64,000 nt of DNA, from contig NZ_BAAAXG010000026.1 in the NCBI RefSeq assembly GCF_039535475.1, positions 3,405,501-3,469,500 of the forward strand. The letters run 5' to 3'. Source of the stretch: Streptomyces showdoensis. Lineage in GTDB: Bacteria; Actinomycetota; Actinomycetes; Streptomycetales; Streptomycetaceae. This document shows positions 32,443 to 41,033 of this stretch, in pieces; position 1 is the first letter of the stretch; each line of letters begins with the position of its first letter. A model generated the notes under the pieces. It did no database searches. It had not been told where the DNA came from and saw only the letters and a list, made by a program, of their open reading frames with translations. Made by a program: the position numbers and the translations under genes.

Positions 32443-34371
32443 TCACCTCAGGGCGCCCACCCGGGTCCCGTCCGCCAGCGCCCCGGTCAGGTCCGCCCGG
32501 CTCCCCGGCGCCGCCTTCACCGCGAGCAGATGCCCCTCGGCCCGCCCCGTCACCCCGCCCGACAGGGCCAGCGACCTGAAGTCCCCGGTGCCCGCCGCCA
32601 GCACGTACCACTGCCCGCTCTTCGCCTGCCAGACCACGCCGGCCAGCACCCGGGGCTCCCGCACCCCGCAGGCCGGGGTGGACTCGGAGCGGGCCGCCAG
32701 GGCCGCCGTGCCCGTCGCGCCGGGCGCGCGGAACAGGGCCAGGGCGCGGCTGCCCGTCCCCCGCCAGGTCTCCGCCCGCGCGCACAGCCACTCCGCCCGC
32801 CCGCCGCCCTCAGGCAGCGACTGCCCCGCGTACGGCCAGGAGTTCACCGTCCGCACCCCGTGCGAGCGCACCGCCGAGAGCTGACAGGCCGTCCGCGCCC
32901 ACGCCTCCCGCGCGGCCGGCCCCGTCGCGTCCACGGGCGCGGCCGGCGGGCCCGAGGTCAGCCGGGCCGGGGCCAGCTCGCCCAGGTCGCCCAGGAGCCG
33001 GACACCGGACCCGTCCCGCACCTGGAGGGTGTTCCAGCGCTCGCAGCTCCGGGCCGTCGCCGGACTCGGCATCGGCTCCGTCACCCCGGCCGCGTCCCGG
33101 GGCAGCGGCCGCGCCGCCTTGGCGGGGGCCAGGAGGTCGACGACCGCCGTCTCCGTCACCCAGGGCGCCGTCAGATAGCGCACGTTGCCCGCCGCCCGCG
33201 ACACCACGAGCGCCGCCGAGCCCACCGCGTCCGCCCCGTCCGTCCGCGCGAAGTCCAGCGCGGCCCCGCTCGTGTCGTCGACCGGCTCCGCGTACCGCAC
33301 CACCCGCAGGCCGTCGTGGAACAGCACCACCCGCACCGCGTCCACCCGCCCCGCGAACAGCAGCTGCGGCGAGCCCATCGGCGGCCCCGGCGGCGTCCCG
33401 GGCGTCGCCGAGGCGTGCACGTCCGGCCCGGGCCGCGCCCACACCGCGAGCGCCCGGCGCAGCAGTGCCGTGTCGCCCGTGAGCCCGCCCCGGGCCGGCC
33501 ACACCGAGAAGTCCGTCCGCGTGGACGTCCGCCACGCGGCCGGCTCCACCCGCTTCACGCCGCCCGGGTCGAGCGCCGCCTCCGCCGCCGGGTTGCGGGC
33601 GTACGAGGGCGCCGCCGCACCGTTTCTGCCCCAGCCGTCCCCGGGCAGCCCGAGCAGCGTCCCGCACACCACCACCGCCGCGGCCGCGGCCAGCGCCGCC
33701 CGGCCGTGCTGGCGCCGCCGCATCAGGTCCGGCGGGCGGGCCTGGAGCGAGCAGGGGTCGAACTCGGGCGACTCCAGGAGCGCGCTCTGCGCCTCGACCC
33801 GGTCCGCCTCCGCCAGTGCCGCCTCCGGGTCCGCCGCCCCGGCCGCCGCCAGCACGCGCAGCACCTCCGGGTCGCCCTGCCGCTCCAGGCCGCGCAGCAC
33901 ATAGGCCGCGCGCCCGGGGCCGGAGAGCGTCGAGAGCCGCTGGTCCAGGGCCAGTTCGTCGGCGCCGCCGGCCCGGGGGAACAGCCGCAGCCCCCGGACC
34001 TGCGGCAGCAGCGGCGGGAACTGTGCCCGCCGCGGCAGCGCGCGCCGCCGCAGCGGCAGCCCGGCCACCAGCGCCTGCCGCAGCACCTCGCCCCGCACGT
34101 ACGCGTACCCGGGGTCGACCGCGTCCTCCGGCCGGCGCGCCCCGGGCAAGGCCGCGCCCGAGGTGCGGCGGCGCGGCAGCGAGCGCTGCACCAGGGCGTG
34201 GGCGGTCAGCACCCGGCGGTTGCGGCCCAGCGACGGCGGGAGGACGAGGTAGGCGATCCGGACCAGCCGCGGATAGTGCTCGACGAGCGCCGCCTCGGCC
34301 TGCTCCACGTCGACGGGGCCGGGGGAGTCGGGGGAGGGGCCTGAGGAGGGGGCGAGTTCCTGGGTGCTCAC
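32443..34371 (-). CDS. Large unrecognised protein with sigma-like N-terminus and one membrane helix
   Basis: The 642-residue protein begins with a segment that reads like region 2 of an ECF sigma factor (EAALVEHYPRLVRIAYLVLP, residues about 25-44), followed by an Arg-rich helical part, one transmembrane segment near residues 224-246 (AALAAAAAVVVCGTLLGLP), and a 390-residue extracytoplasmic part without recognisable domain. Third-position GC and length support a real gene. It may couple an outside signal to a cytoplasmic domain, but no function can be assigned. Confidence 0.7.
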   Translation of the reverse strand: MSTQELAPSSGPSPDSPGPVDVEQAEAALVEHYPRLVRIAYLVLPPSLGRNRRVLTAHALVQRSLPRRRTSGAALPGARRPEDAVDPGYAYVRGEVLRQALVAGLPLRRRALPRRAQFPPLLPQVRGLRLFPRAGGADELALDQRLSTLSGPGRAAYVLRGLERQGDPEVLRVLAAAGAADPEAALAEADRVEAQSALLESPEFDPCSLQARPPDLMRRRQHGRAALAAAAAVVVCGTLLGLPGDGWGRNGAAAPSYARNPAAEAALDPGGVKRVEPAAWRTSTRTDFSVWPARGGLTGDTALLRRALAVWARPGPDVHASATPGTPPGPPMGSPQLLFAGRVDAVRVVLFHDGLRVVRYAEPVDDTSGAALDFARTDGADAVGSAALVVSRAAGNVRYLTAPWVTETAVVDLLAPAKAARPLPRDAAGVTEPMPSPATARSCERWNTLQVRDGSGVRLLGDLGELAPARLTSGPPAAPVDATGPAAREAWARTACQLSAVRSHGVRTVNSWPYAGQSLPEGGGRAEWLCARAETWRGTGSRALALFRAPGATGTAALAARSESTPACGVREPRVLAGVVWQAKSGQWYVLAAGTGDFRSLALSGGVTGRAEGHLLAVKAAPGSRADLTGALADGTRVGALR

Positions 34372-34546
34372 GTTCAGCAGAACGAGCGAATCGTGCGATG
34401 GTCACCCCGGCCGAGCCCCCCGGACGGGCCACGGGGGTCCCCCGGACGGCCCACCCCCGGCCCGAGGGCGCCGGGCCGGAGGCGGCGGATCGGGGGTGGG
34501 CAGGCGGCCCGCGCGCCGGGCGTGCGGCCCGCCGGCCCGCCCCGCC

Positions 34547-35347
34547 TCAGGCCGCGTACACCGTGAGCCGCTCGCGGATCAGCGCGGTCACCTCGTCCGG
34601 GACGCCGAGCCCCTCCCGTACGTACTTCTCCATCGACCCGTGCCGCACCGCCACCTCGTCGAGCGCCGCCTCCAGGTACTCCGGCACGACCCCGATCAGC
34701 GCGAGCGCCAGCTCGGGGTCGCCGCCCTGGGCCGTGAAGCCCTCGATGAGCGGCGCGAACGCCTGCCGCACCCCCGGGTTGACCGACAGGTACTCCGCCA
34801 TGACCGTCTCCTCGTCCGCGCCGAGCAGCGCGAGCAGGATCGTCGCCGCCCAGCCCGTGCGGTCCTTGCCGGCCGTGCAGTGGAACAGCAGCGGACCGGC
34901 GTACGGATCGCCCAGCTCGGTGAGGAAGGCCCGGTAGGACGCGCGCGCCGACTCCGTGTTCACGAAGGCCCGGTAGGTGCGCTGGAACACCGCCTGCGCC
35001 CGGCCCCCTCCCAGGTGCTCCTCGGCCAGCGCCGGATCGGAGAGCAGGGTCTTCAGCCGGGCGGCGGGCGGCAGCCCGCTGGTCGCCAGGAAGTCCGCGA
35101 GCACGTCCGCGACGAGCAGCCGCCCGCCCGGCGGCACGTGGTCGGGCCGCTCGGCCCGCTCGGCGGTGGTGCGGAAGTCGACGACGGTACGGATGCCGAG
35201 GGCGGCCACCACCGGATCGGCCGGGTCGAGCCGGTCCAGCTGTCCGGACCGGAAGACCAGGCCCTCGCGGACGCTGCGGCCCTCGCCGAGGGGCAGGGTG
35301 CCGAGGCCGCGGAGGTTGGCGACGGTGGCGGCGGGGATGGCGGGCAT
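34547..35347 (-). CDS. Tyrosine-protein phosphatase (Y_phosphatase3/PTP-like)
   Basis: The 266-residue protein has the PTP loop HCTAGKDRTG (Cys157, Arg163), matching C-x5-R, and upstream FRSGQLDRLDPADPV typical of the bacterial tyrosine-phosphatase group related to MptpB. It should act as a phosphatase on phosphotyrosine or phosphoinositide-like substrates. The ATG at 35347 begins MPAIPAATVANLRGLG. It stands alone, divergent from the next gene. Confidence 0.92.
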   Translation of the reverse strand: MPAIPAATVANLRGLGTLPLGEGRSVREGLVFRSGQLDRLDPADPVVAALGIRTVVDFRTTAERAERPDHVPPGGRLLVADVLADFLATSGLPPAARLKTLLSDPALAEEHLGGGRAQAVFQRTYRAFVNTESARASYRAFLTELGDPYAGPLLFHCTAGKDRTGWAATILLALLGADEETVMAEYLSVNPGVRQAFAPLIEGFTAQGGDPELALALIGVVPEYLEAALDEVAVRHGSMEKYVREGLGVPDEVTALIRERLTVYAA

Positions 35348-35457
35348 GCGTCGACTCCTCCGAAACCGGTACAAAAGCAGTTTCCCGCTCACCGTAGCCG
35401 ATGGGTGCCGGGGGCGGTCTGCCGTACCGGGTGCGGGGATGACAGCATGACCGGACC

Positions 35458-36288
35458 ATGACGCACACCAGGTCGCCGCTGCGCGCCCTCCGTGCCGCAC
35501 TCTTCGCGGCGGTGTGCGTCACTTTGGCGGCGGTGGGGCATTCGTCCATGTCTGCCCATGCCATCCCGCCGCGCTCCCTCCTCCTGGCCTTCGCCGTGAC
35601 GGCCGTCCTCGCCTGGTCCGCCGCCGGCCGCCGCCGGGGCGTGCTCGCCATCGCGTCCGGCCTGACGGCCGTGCAGGGGGCGCTGCACCTGATCTTCGGG
35701 GCGGGGGAGCACGGGCCGACGCACGGGCCCCCGGCCGGCCATGCCGGCACGGCGGACCCGGCCGGTGCGGGCTCCATGGACCCGACGGGTCCGACGGACC
35801 CCCTCGGTTCCCTGGGCTCGATGGGCTCGATGGGCTCGATGGACTCGATGGGTTCCATGGACTCCATGAAGTCGATGAGCTCGATGGGTTCGACGGACTC
35901 CCTGGACTCCCTGGCATCCGGCGACCCCATGGCCGCCATGGAGCACATGGGTTCCATGGCGCACACCATGACCATGGGCTCCGGCTCCGGTCTCGGCATG
36001 CTCGCCGCGCACCTGCTCGCCGCCCTGGCCTGCGGGCTCTGGCTCGCCCGCGGCGAGGCCGCGCTGTTCCGCCTGGCCCGCGCCGTCGCCGCGTCCGCGT
36101 TCACGCCGCTGCGCCTCGCGCTCGCCGCCGTACGCGTCCTCGCCCCCGCACCACCGGTCCTCCGGCCCGTGCGCACCGCCCCGTACACCCGCAGGCTGCG
36201 CGGTGTCGTCCTCGCGCACGCGGTCTCCCGGCGCGGCCCGCCCGCCCCGGCCGCTTTCCGCGCCACGGCCCTCGGAGCACGCGTCTGA
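35458..36288 (+). CDS. Membrane protein with Met/Ser/Asp-rich repeat loop
   Basis: The 276-residue protein has hydrophobic segments at about residues 10-30, 40-55, 62-80 and 178-198. Between them (about 105-172) lies a low-complexity loop of repeated SM dipeptides (GSMGSMGSMDSMGSMDSM) with His-containing flanks (HGPTHGPPAGH, MEHMGSMAH). Met/His-rich loops often bind Cu(I). The downstream gene encodes a PepSY protein, also linked to metal homeostasis, so a copper role is plausible but unproven. Confidence 0.72.
   Translation: MTHTRSPLRALRAALFAAVCVTLAAVGHSSMSAHAIPPRSLLLAFAVTAVLAWSAAGRRRGVLAIASGLTAVQGALHLIFGAGEHGPTHGPPAGHAGTADPAGAGSMDPTGPTDPLGSLGSMGSMGSMDSMGSMDSMKSMSSMGSTDSLDSLASGDPMAAMEHMGSMAHTMTMGSGSGLGMLAAHLLAALACGLWLARGEAALFRLARAVAASAFTPLRLALAAVRVLAPAPPVLRPVRTAPYTRRLRGVVLAHAVSRRGPPAPAAFRATALGARV
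35810..35901 (+). repeat. Degenerate hexamer repeats encoding Ser-Met
   Basis: About a dozen copies of hexamers such as TCGATG, TCCATG and GACTCG/GGCTCG form a repeat tract inside the 35458 gene. Copy-number change would keep the frame, since the units are multiples of three. Confidence 0.7.
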
Positions 36289-36342
36289 CGTGTTCGGCCC
36301 GGGGGTCGCTCCCCCATGCCGACACACTTCCCTAGGAACGTC

Positions 36343-37785
36343 ATGACCGTCGACGACCTCGCGCGCCCGGAAACCCCCGAGGCCCGCACCCCCGAACCCG
36401 CCGCCAGACCGGGCGGCTGGGCGGCCCTGCGCCCGCTCGTGCTGCGCCTGCACTTCTACGCGGGCGTCCTCGTCGCCCCCTTCCTCCTCCTCGCCGCCGT
36501 CAGCGGACTGCTCTACGCGGTGTCCGTCCCGGCCGAGAAGCTCGTGTACGCGCACGAGCTCGAGGTCCCCGTCCCGGCCGACGCCACGGCGCTGCCGCTC
36601 TCCCGCCAGGTCGAGCTGGCCCGCGCGGCCAACCCCGACGGCACCGTCACGGCCGTGTGGCCCGGCGCCGAGCCCGGTGCCACCACCCGGGTCCTGATGG
36701 CCGACCCCGAGGCCCCCGAGGGCACCTCGATGGGCGTCTTCGTCGACCCGTACACCGGCGAGATACGCGGGCAGCTGCCCAGCTACGGCAGCTCCGGCGC
36801 GCTCCCGCTGCGCACCTGGATCTCCGGGCTCCACGTGGACCTGCACCTCGGCGAGCTCGGCCGCAACTACAGCGAGCTGGCCGCCAGCTGGCTGTGGGTG
36901 GTCGCGCTCGGCGGCCTGCTGCTGTGGATCGGCCGACGCCGCAAGAACCGGCGGGCGCTCTTCCTGCCCGAGCGCGGCCCGAAGTCGCGCCGCCGCACCC
37001 TCTCCTGGCACGGCACGGTCGGCCTGTGGACGGTGGCCGGTCTGGTCGCGCTCTCCGCGACCGGTCTGACCTGGTCGCGGTACGCGGGCGAGAACATCGG
37101 CTCCGTCCAGGACCGGCTCGGCGGGGCGACCCCGGCGCTGTCCGCGGCCGTCACCCCCGGCGGCGCGGCGGGCGGCGGCGAGCACGCGGGCCACGGCGCC
37201 GGCCACCAGCCGGCACCCGCCGCCCCGAAGGGCACCGACATCGGCATCGACAAGGCCGTCGAGGCGGCCCGCGCGGCCGGGATCGACAGCTCCTCGATCT
37301 CCGTCGTGCTGCCCGCGGAGGGCGCCGGCTACGTGGTCAAGGAGACGGACAAGCAGTTCCCGGTCGAGCTGGACTCGGTGGCCGTGAACCCGGCCGACGG
37401 GACCGTCCTCGACGAGCTCCGCTTCGCCGACTACCCGCTTCTGGCCAAGCTCACCCGGATCGGCATCGACGCCCACATGGGCGTCTTCCTCGGCCTGTTC
37501 AACCAGCTGGCGCTCGCCGCCCTCGGGCTCGCGCTCGTCCTGCTGGTCGTGTGGGGCTACCGCATGTGGTGGCTGCGCCGCCCGGGCCGCCCGGTCGCCC
37601 GCGGCGCCTGGCGCAAGGCCCCGGTGACGACGCTGCTGCCGCTGCTCGCGGGGACCGCCCTGGTGGGCTGGTTCGTGCCGATGCTCGGCCTCAGCCTGCT
37701 GCTGTTCCTGGCCGTGGACGTGACGGCCGGGTTCGTGGCGAAGGTCCGGGCCGGGCGCGGCCCGGACCCCGCCGGAACGGCCTGA
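36343..37785 (+). CDS. PepSY-associated transmembrane protein
   Basis: The 480-residue protein has the PepSY_TM layout: LRLHFYAGVLVAPFLLLAAV first helix, GLHVDLHLGELGRNYSELAA, RTLSWHGTVGLW, and a C-terminal pair of helices. A His/Gly segment (EHAGHGAGHQ) lies in the extracytoplasmic loop. Members are often linked to iron or copper reduction and uptake. AGGAA 6 bp upstream favours the ATG at 36343 over the one at 36316. It follows the Met-rich protein by 54 bp, probably as an operon. Confidence 0.88.
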   Translation: MTVDDLARPETPEARTPEPAARPGGWAALRPLVLRLHFYAGVLVAPFLLLAAVSGLLYAVSVPAEKLVYAHELEVPVPADATALPLSRQVELARAANPDGTVTAVWPGAEPGATTRVLMADPEAPEGTSMGVFVDPYTGEIRGQLPSYGSSGALPLRTWISGLHVDLHLGELGRNYSELAASWLWVVALGGLLLWIGRRRKNRRALFLPERGPKSRRRTLSWHGTVGLWTVAGLVALSATGLTWSRYAGENIGSVQDRLGGATPALSAAVTPGGAAGGGEHAGHGAGHQPAPAAPKGTDIGIDKAVEAARAAGIDSSSISVVLPAEGAGYVVKETDKQFPVELDSVAVNPADGTVLDELRFADYPLLAKLTRIGIDAHMGVFLGLFNQLALAALGLALVLLVVWGYRMWWLRRPGRPVARGAWRKAPVTTLLPLLAGTALVGWFVPMLGLSLLLFLAVDVTAGFVAKVRAGRGPDPAGTA

Positions 37786-38337
37786 TCAGGGGGTGTACTT
37801 GTAGCCGACCCGCCGCACGGTCTGGATCGTGTGGCGGTGCTCGGCGCCCAGCTTGCGGCGCAGCCGGGCCACGTGGACGTCCACGGTCCGGCCGTCGCCG
37901 ACGTGCCCGTACCCCCACACCGTCGTGACCAGCTGGTCACGGGTGTGCACCCGGTGCGGGTGGGCCACGAGATGGGCGAGCAGTTCGAACTCCAGATACG
38001 TCAGGTCCAGCGCCCGGCCGTCCACGACGGCGACCCGCTGGACGCCGTCGATGGCCACGGGCCCCTGCTCGCCGGCCGGCGCCGCCGCCACCGGGGCGGG
38101 CGGCTGCTGGTCGGCCGGCAGCAGCACCAGGTAGCCGACCATCGGCGGCCGGCCGGGCAGCGTGGGCAGGGCGTGCTGGGGCGCGGGCAGCAGGGTGGCG
38201 CCCGGCGGCAGGAAGTCCGCGACCTGCGCGAGGCCGGCGACCTCGTCGGGGTCGACGGCGCGCAGCCGGTGCCGGTCGGCACGGTCCACGCGGGGGCGGA
38301 GGGGGGTGAGGGTGGCGGCAGCCTGGGTATGGGCCAT
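37786..38337 (-). CDS. Winged-helix (OmpR/PhoB-type) transcriptional regulator, possible GlnRII
   Basis: The 183-residue protein has an OmpR-type winged helix at the C-terminus (about 100-183) with LTYLEFELLAHLVAHPHRVH, GRTVDVHVARLRRKLG and RRVGYKYTP. The N-terminal 90 residues are Pro/Ala-rich and lack a phospho-acceptor receiver domain. S. coelicolor encodes the GlnR-like regulator GlnRII near glnII, and this gene's position next to glnII fits that, but identity is not certain. Its leader holds two hairpins and a small ORF. Confidence 0.85.
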   Translation of the reverse strand: MAHTQAAATLTPLRPRVDRADRHRLRAVDPDEVAGLAQVADFLPPGATLLPAPQHALPTLPGRPPMVGYLVLLPADQQPPAPVAAAPAGEQGPVAIDGVQRVAVVDGRALDLTYLEFELLAHLVAHPHRVHTRDQLVTTVWGYGHVGDGRTVDVHVARLRRKLGAEHRHTIQTVRRVGYKYTP

Positions 38338-38396
38338 GAAAGCTCAACTCTTTCGCGCGAGTTACGGACGGACAGGCGTCGTACGTCATTGCGCGT

Positions 38397-38430
38397 CGGC
38401 CGAAGGCCGGAGGACCGGTACCTACCGGTC
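38397..38430 (-). promoter_or_regulatory. Two adjacent hairpins in the leader of the winged-helix regulator gene
   Basis: On the minus strand, TACCGGTC-type arms form a perfect 8-bp stem with a 2-nt loop (38413-38430), followed by a 5-bp stem with a 3-nt loop (38397-38409). They lie between the stop of the small ORF at 38437 and the regulator start at 38337, the arrangement of a leader-peptide attenuator or translation-controlled element. Confidence 0.5.
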
Positions 38431-38436
38431 GGGGCT

Positions 38437-38559
38437 TTAGAGGGCCGACGCGTTCCTCACGCGTCGACAGCACCGGTCGAAGTCATGGTGCTGACGGGAA
38501 GGCCAGAACGGCTCGAGGTCGTGGCGACCCTTCGCGGTGTCGTTCTCGATGCTGACCAT
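38437..38559 (-). CDS. Small ORF (40 aa), possible leader peptide
   Basis: MVSIENDTAK starts at 38559 and the product ends CCRRVRNASAL, with a central EPFWPSRQHHDFDRCC. Third positions are mostly G or C, which suggests selection on codons. TTTAAT/TAATAG lies 5-11 bp upstream, so the mRNA may be leaderless. The frame extends upstream to 38664, but that part looks less coding. It lies 99 bp upstream of the winged-helix regulator with two hairpins between. Confidence 0.5.
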   Translation of the reverse strand: MVSIENDTAKGRHDLEPFWPSRQHHDFDRCCRRVRNASAL

Positions 38560-38647
38560 ATCCCTATTAAACCAGGAGGGAAGTGCGGTGGGCAGCCCTC
38601 GGTCGGCCAAAACCCGTGTCGCGCTGCCCACATGCGTTTCCCACATG

Positions 38648-38692
38648 CCGGAAGGGGCGCCCACCGTACGGAACGGCGGGCGCCCCTTCCGG
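38648..38692 (-). terminator. Terminator after glnII
   Basis: A perfect 15-bp stem (38648-38662 with 38678-38692) closes a 15-nt loop, located 22 bp after the glnII stop on the minus strand. Confidence 0.8.
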
Positions 38693-38713
38693 GTGCGCGT
38701 CCCAGCGGGCGGA

Positions 38714-39745
38714 TCAGACCTGGCCGGCCCGCTCCAGGGCCTCGCAGCAGGTGTCCACGATGAGGCGGGTCACCAGGTACGGGTCCACGTTGGCGTTCGG
38801 GCGGCGGTCCTCGATGTAGCCCTTGCCGTCCTGCTCGACCTGCCACGGGATGCGGACCGAGGCGCCGCGGTCGGAGACGCCGTAGGAGTACTGGTCCCAC
38901 GGGGCGGTCTCGTGCAGACCGGTCAGGCGGTCGTCGATGCCCGCGCCGTAGTTCTTGACGTGGTCGAGCGGCTTCGAGCCCTCGCCCAGCGACTCGCACG
39001 CGGTGATGATCGCGTCGTAGCCCTCGCGCATCGCCTTCGTGGAGAAGTTGGTGTGCGCGCCGGCGCCGTTCCAGTCGCCCTTCACCGGCTTCGGGTCCAG
39101 CGTCGCGGAGACCTTGAAGTCCTCGGCCGTGCGGTAGAGCAGCCAGCGGGCCACCCACAGCTGGTCGGCGACCTCCAGCGGCGCCAGCGGGCCGACCTGG
39201 AACTCCCACTGGCCGGGCATGACCTCGGCGTTGATGCCGGAGATGCCCAGGCCCGCCGTCAGGCAGTTCTCCAGGTGCGCCTCGACGATGTCACGGCCGA
39301 AGATCTCGTCCGCGCCGACGCCGCAGTAGTAGCCGCCCTGCGGGGCCGGGAAGCCGCCGACCGGGAAGCCGAGCGGGCGCTCGCCGTCGAAGAAGGTGTA
39401 CTCCTGCTCGATGCCGAAGATCGGCTCCTGGGCCGCGTACTTCGCGTACACCTCGGCCAGCGCGGCACGCGTGTTGGACTCGTGCGGCGTCATGTCCGTG
39501 TTGAGCACCTCGCACAGCACCAGCACGTCGTCGCCGCCGCGGATCGGGTCCGGGCAGGAGAAGACCGGCTTGAGGACGCGGTCCGAGGCGTGTCCCTTGG
39601 CCTGGTTGGTGCTGGAGCCGTCGAAGCCCCAGATCGGCAGCTCTTCGAGGGCCGCACCCGTGCCGGGCATGATCTTCGTCTTCGAGCGGAGCTTGGCGGT
39701 CGGCTCGGTGCCGTCGATCCAGATGTACTCAGCCTTGAAGGTCAC
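38714..39745 (-). CDS. glnII: Type II (eukaryotic-type) glutamine synthetase
   Basis: The 343-residue protein is the short, eukaryote-like glutamine synthetase characteristic of Streptomyces: TFKAEYIWIDGTEP at the N-terminus, LPIWGFDGSSTNQA, GIEQEYTFF, GAGAHTNFSTKAM and DRRPNANVDPYLV. It condenses glutamate and ammonia with ATP in the cytoplasm and is not adenylylated. The GTG at 39745 gives exactly the S. coelicolor GlnII length. A four-part GlnR box lies upstream. Confidence 0.97.
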   Translation of the reverse strand: MTFKAEYIWIDGTEPTAKLRSKTKIMPGTGAALEELPIWGFDGSSTNQAKGHASDRVLKPVFSCPDPIRGGDDVLVLCEVLNTDMTPHESNTRAALAEVYAKYAAQEPIFGIEQEYTFFDGERPLGFPVGGFPAPQGGYYCGVGADEIFGRDIVEAHLENCLTAGLGISGINAEVMPGQWEFQVGPLAPLEVADQLWVARWLLYRTAEDFKVSATLDPKPVKGDWNGAGAHTNFSTKAMREGYDAIITACESLGEGSKPLDHVKNYGAGIDDRLTGLHETAPWDQYSYGVSDRGASVRIPWQVEQDGKGYIEDRRPNANVDPYLVTRLIVDTCCEALERAGQV

Positions 39746-39858
39746 GGGCCTCATCCTTTGGCGTGCGCTGCGGGTGCTTCGGGGCACCGGGCTTCGCTAC
39801 GCTCGCGACGCTGCGAGAGCTGCGGTGGCGGTGTCTGCGCGCAGCTTCGCAATATCGG

Positions 39859-39896
39859 ATTTCCCGATGGTTGCCCGATTGTGAACCCCGTGTTAC
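39859..39896 (-). promoter_or_regulatory. GlnR box of glnII
   Basis: On the minus strand the sequence reads GTAAC-n6-TTCAC-n6-GCAAC-n6-GAAAT, the a1-b1-a2-b2 pattern with strict 11-bp periodicity known for GlnR sites. A GATATT about 2 bp downstream could be the -10 element. It begins one base after the stop codon of the upstream gene (39897). Confidence 0.85.
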
Positions 39897-41033
39897 TCAG
39901 CCTTCCTCCGTATCCCGCAGCCGCCGTGCGACGACGTGCGCGTTCAGCAGCGCCCCGAACCCGGCCCGCCGGATCCGCTCCACCAGCTCGGCGTACGAGG
40001 TCCCCAGCGCCTCCGCGGTCCGCCCCAGGTGCCAGTCGCAGTCCGCGAGCCGGCGCAGCAGGTGACCCCGCCGGATCTGGGCCTCCGACAGCCGGAAGGT
40101 CTTCAGGTACGCCGTCCGCCCCCGGTGGTCGCTGATCAGCTCGCCGATGTGCTGTTCCCGCCCGGACCGCAGGAACGGCGGCAGGAAGCGGAAGAGCCGG
40201 AAGTCCCCCATCCGGTGGACCTGCTCGAAGGCGTACGGGGTCTCCAGCAGGTCCCGCGCCATCAGGCCGTCGTGGGCCTCCGCCCAGGCCCGCTCCTGCG
40301 CCCGCGCGGCGGCGCGCAGCTGGGCGAGCGAACGGACGGCGGCGCTCTCCAGGGAGGCGGTGAAGTCCGCGACCGGCGCCCCGTAGAGCGCGTACTGGTG
40401 CACCAGCTCCCCGAACAGGTCCTCCACCAGGGTCGGATGCAGCACCCGGTAGTCCTCGGGATGCGGCACGACGAAGGCGGCGGCGAGCGCGTCCGCCACG
40501 TACAGCATCGTCCCGCACTGCCCCGGATGGATCTCGAAGACCCGCAGCGCGTCCTCGAGGCCCGGCACCCGCCACCCGGCGTACGCGGCCTCCGCGCGCG
40601 GCGACAGACCCCGGCGCACCGCCTCCGCGGACCACTCCTCCCAGGCGACGGACGGCCCGCCGAAGTGGAGCGCCAGATAGCCCTCCAGGGCGAGGTGCAG
40701 CGGCAGGAACCGCAGCCGCCGCTCGCCCCGGCGGCGCCGGGCCGGCCGCCGCACCGGCACGGCCGCCGGCGGCTCCTCGCCGAGCCGGGTCCCGTAGGCG
40801 GCGGCCTCCGCACCCGCATCCGACCAGTCGGCGACGAAGCCGTGCGGGACGTACGAGGAGTACGCCGTGCCGTCGCCGACCTCGACCGTGGCGGGGCCCG
40901 GGCCGCCCGCGTACACCTTGCGGTGCAGCCGCAGGCCCGCGACCGGCTCCGCCCGCACCAGCGGCACGAGCCGCACCCCGCCCCACACCTGGGCGGGCCG
41001 GACCTCCAGGCCCGTCAGATCGATCCGCGTCAC
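39897..41033 (-). CDS. Conserved protein with C-terminal helix-turn-helix (possible ARPP-2 type)
   Basis: The 378-residue protein begins MTRIDLTGLEVRPAQVWGGV from a GTG whose TGA overlaps the stop of the vWA gene. The body has no domain that I can name with confidence; I recall similar N-termini in proteins annotated ARPP-2. The C-terminus (about 335-375) reads like a Fis-type helix-turn-helix, WHLGRTAEALGTSYAELVER. Coupling to the vWA gene suggests a joint function. Confidence 0.75.
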   Translation of the reverse strand: MTRIDLTGLEVRPAQVWGGVRLVPLVRAEPVAGLRLHRKVYAGGPGPATVEVGDGTAYSSYVPHGFVADWSDAGAEAAAYGTRLGEEPPAAVPVRRPARRRRGERRLRFLPLHLALEGYLALHFGGPSVAWEEWSAEAVRRGLSPRAEAAYAGWRVPGLEDALRVFEIHPGQCGTMLYVADALAAAFVVPHPEDYRVLHPTLVEDLFGELVHQYALYGAPVADFTASLESAAVRSLAQLRAAARAQERAWAEAHDGLMARDLLETPYAFEQVHRMGDFRLFRFLPPFLRSGREQHIGELISDHRGRTAYLKTFRLSEAQIRRGHLLRRLADCDWHLGRTAEALGTSYAELVERIRRAGFGALLNAHVVARRLRDTEEG

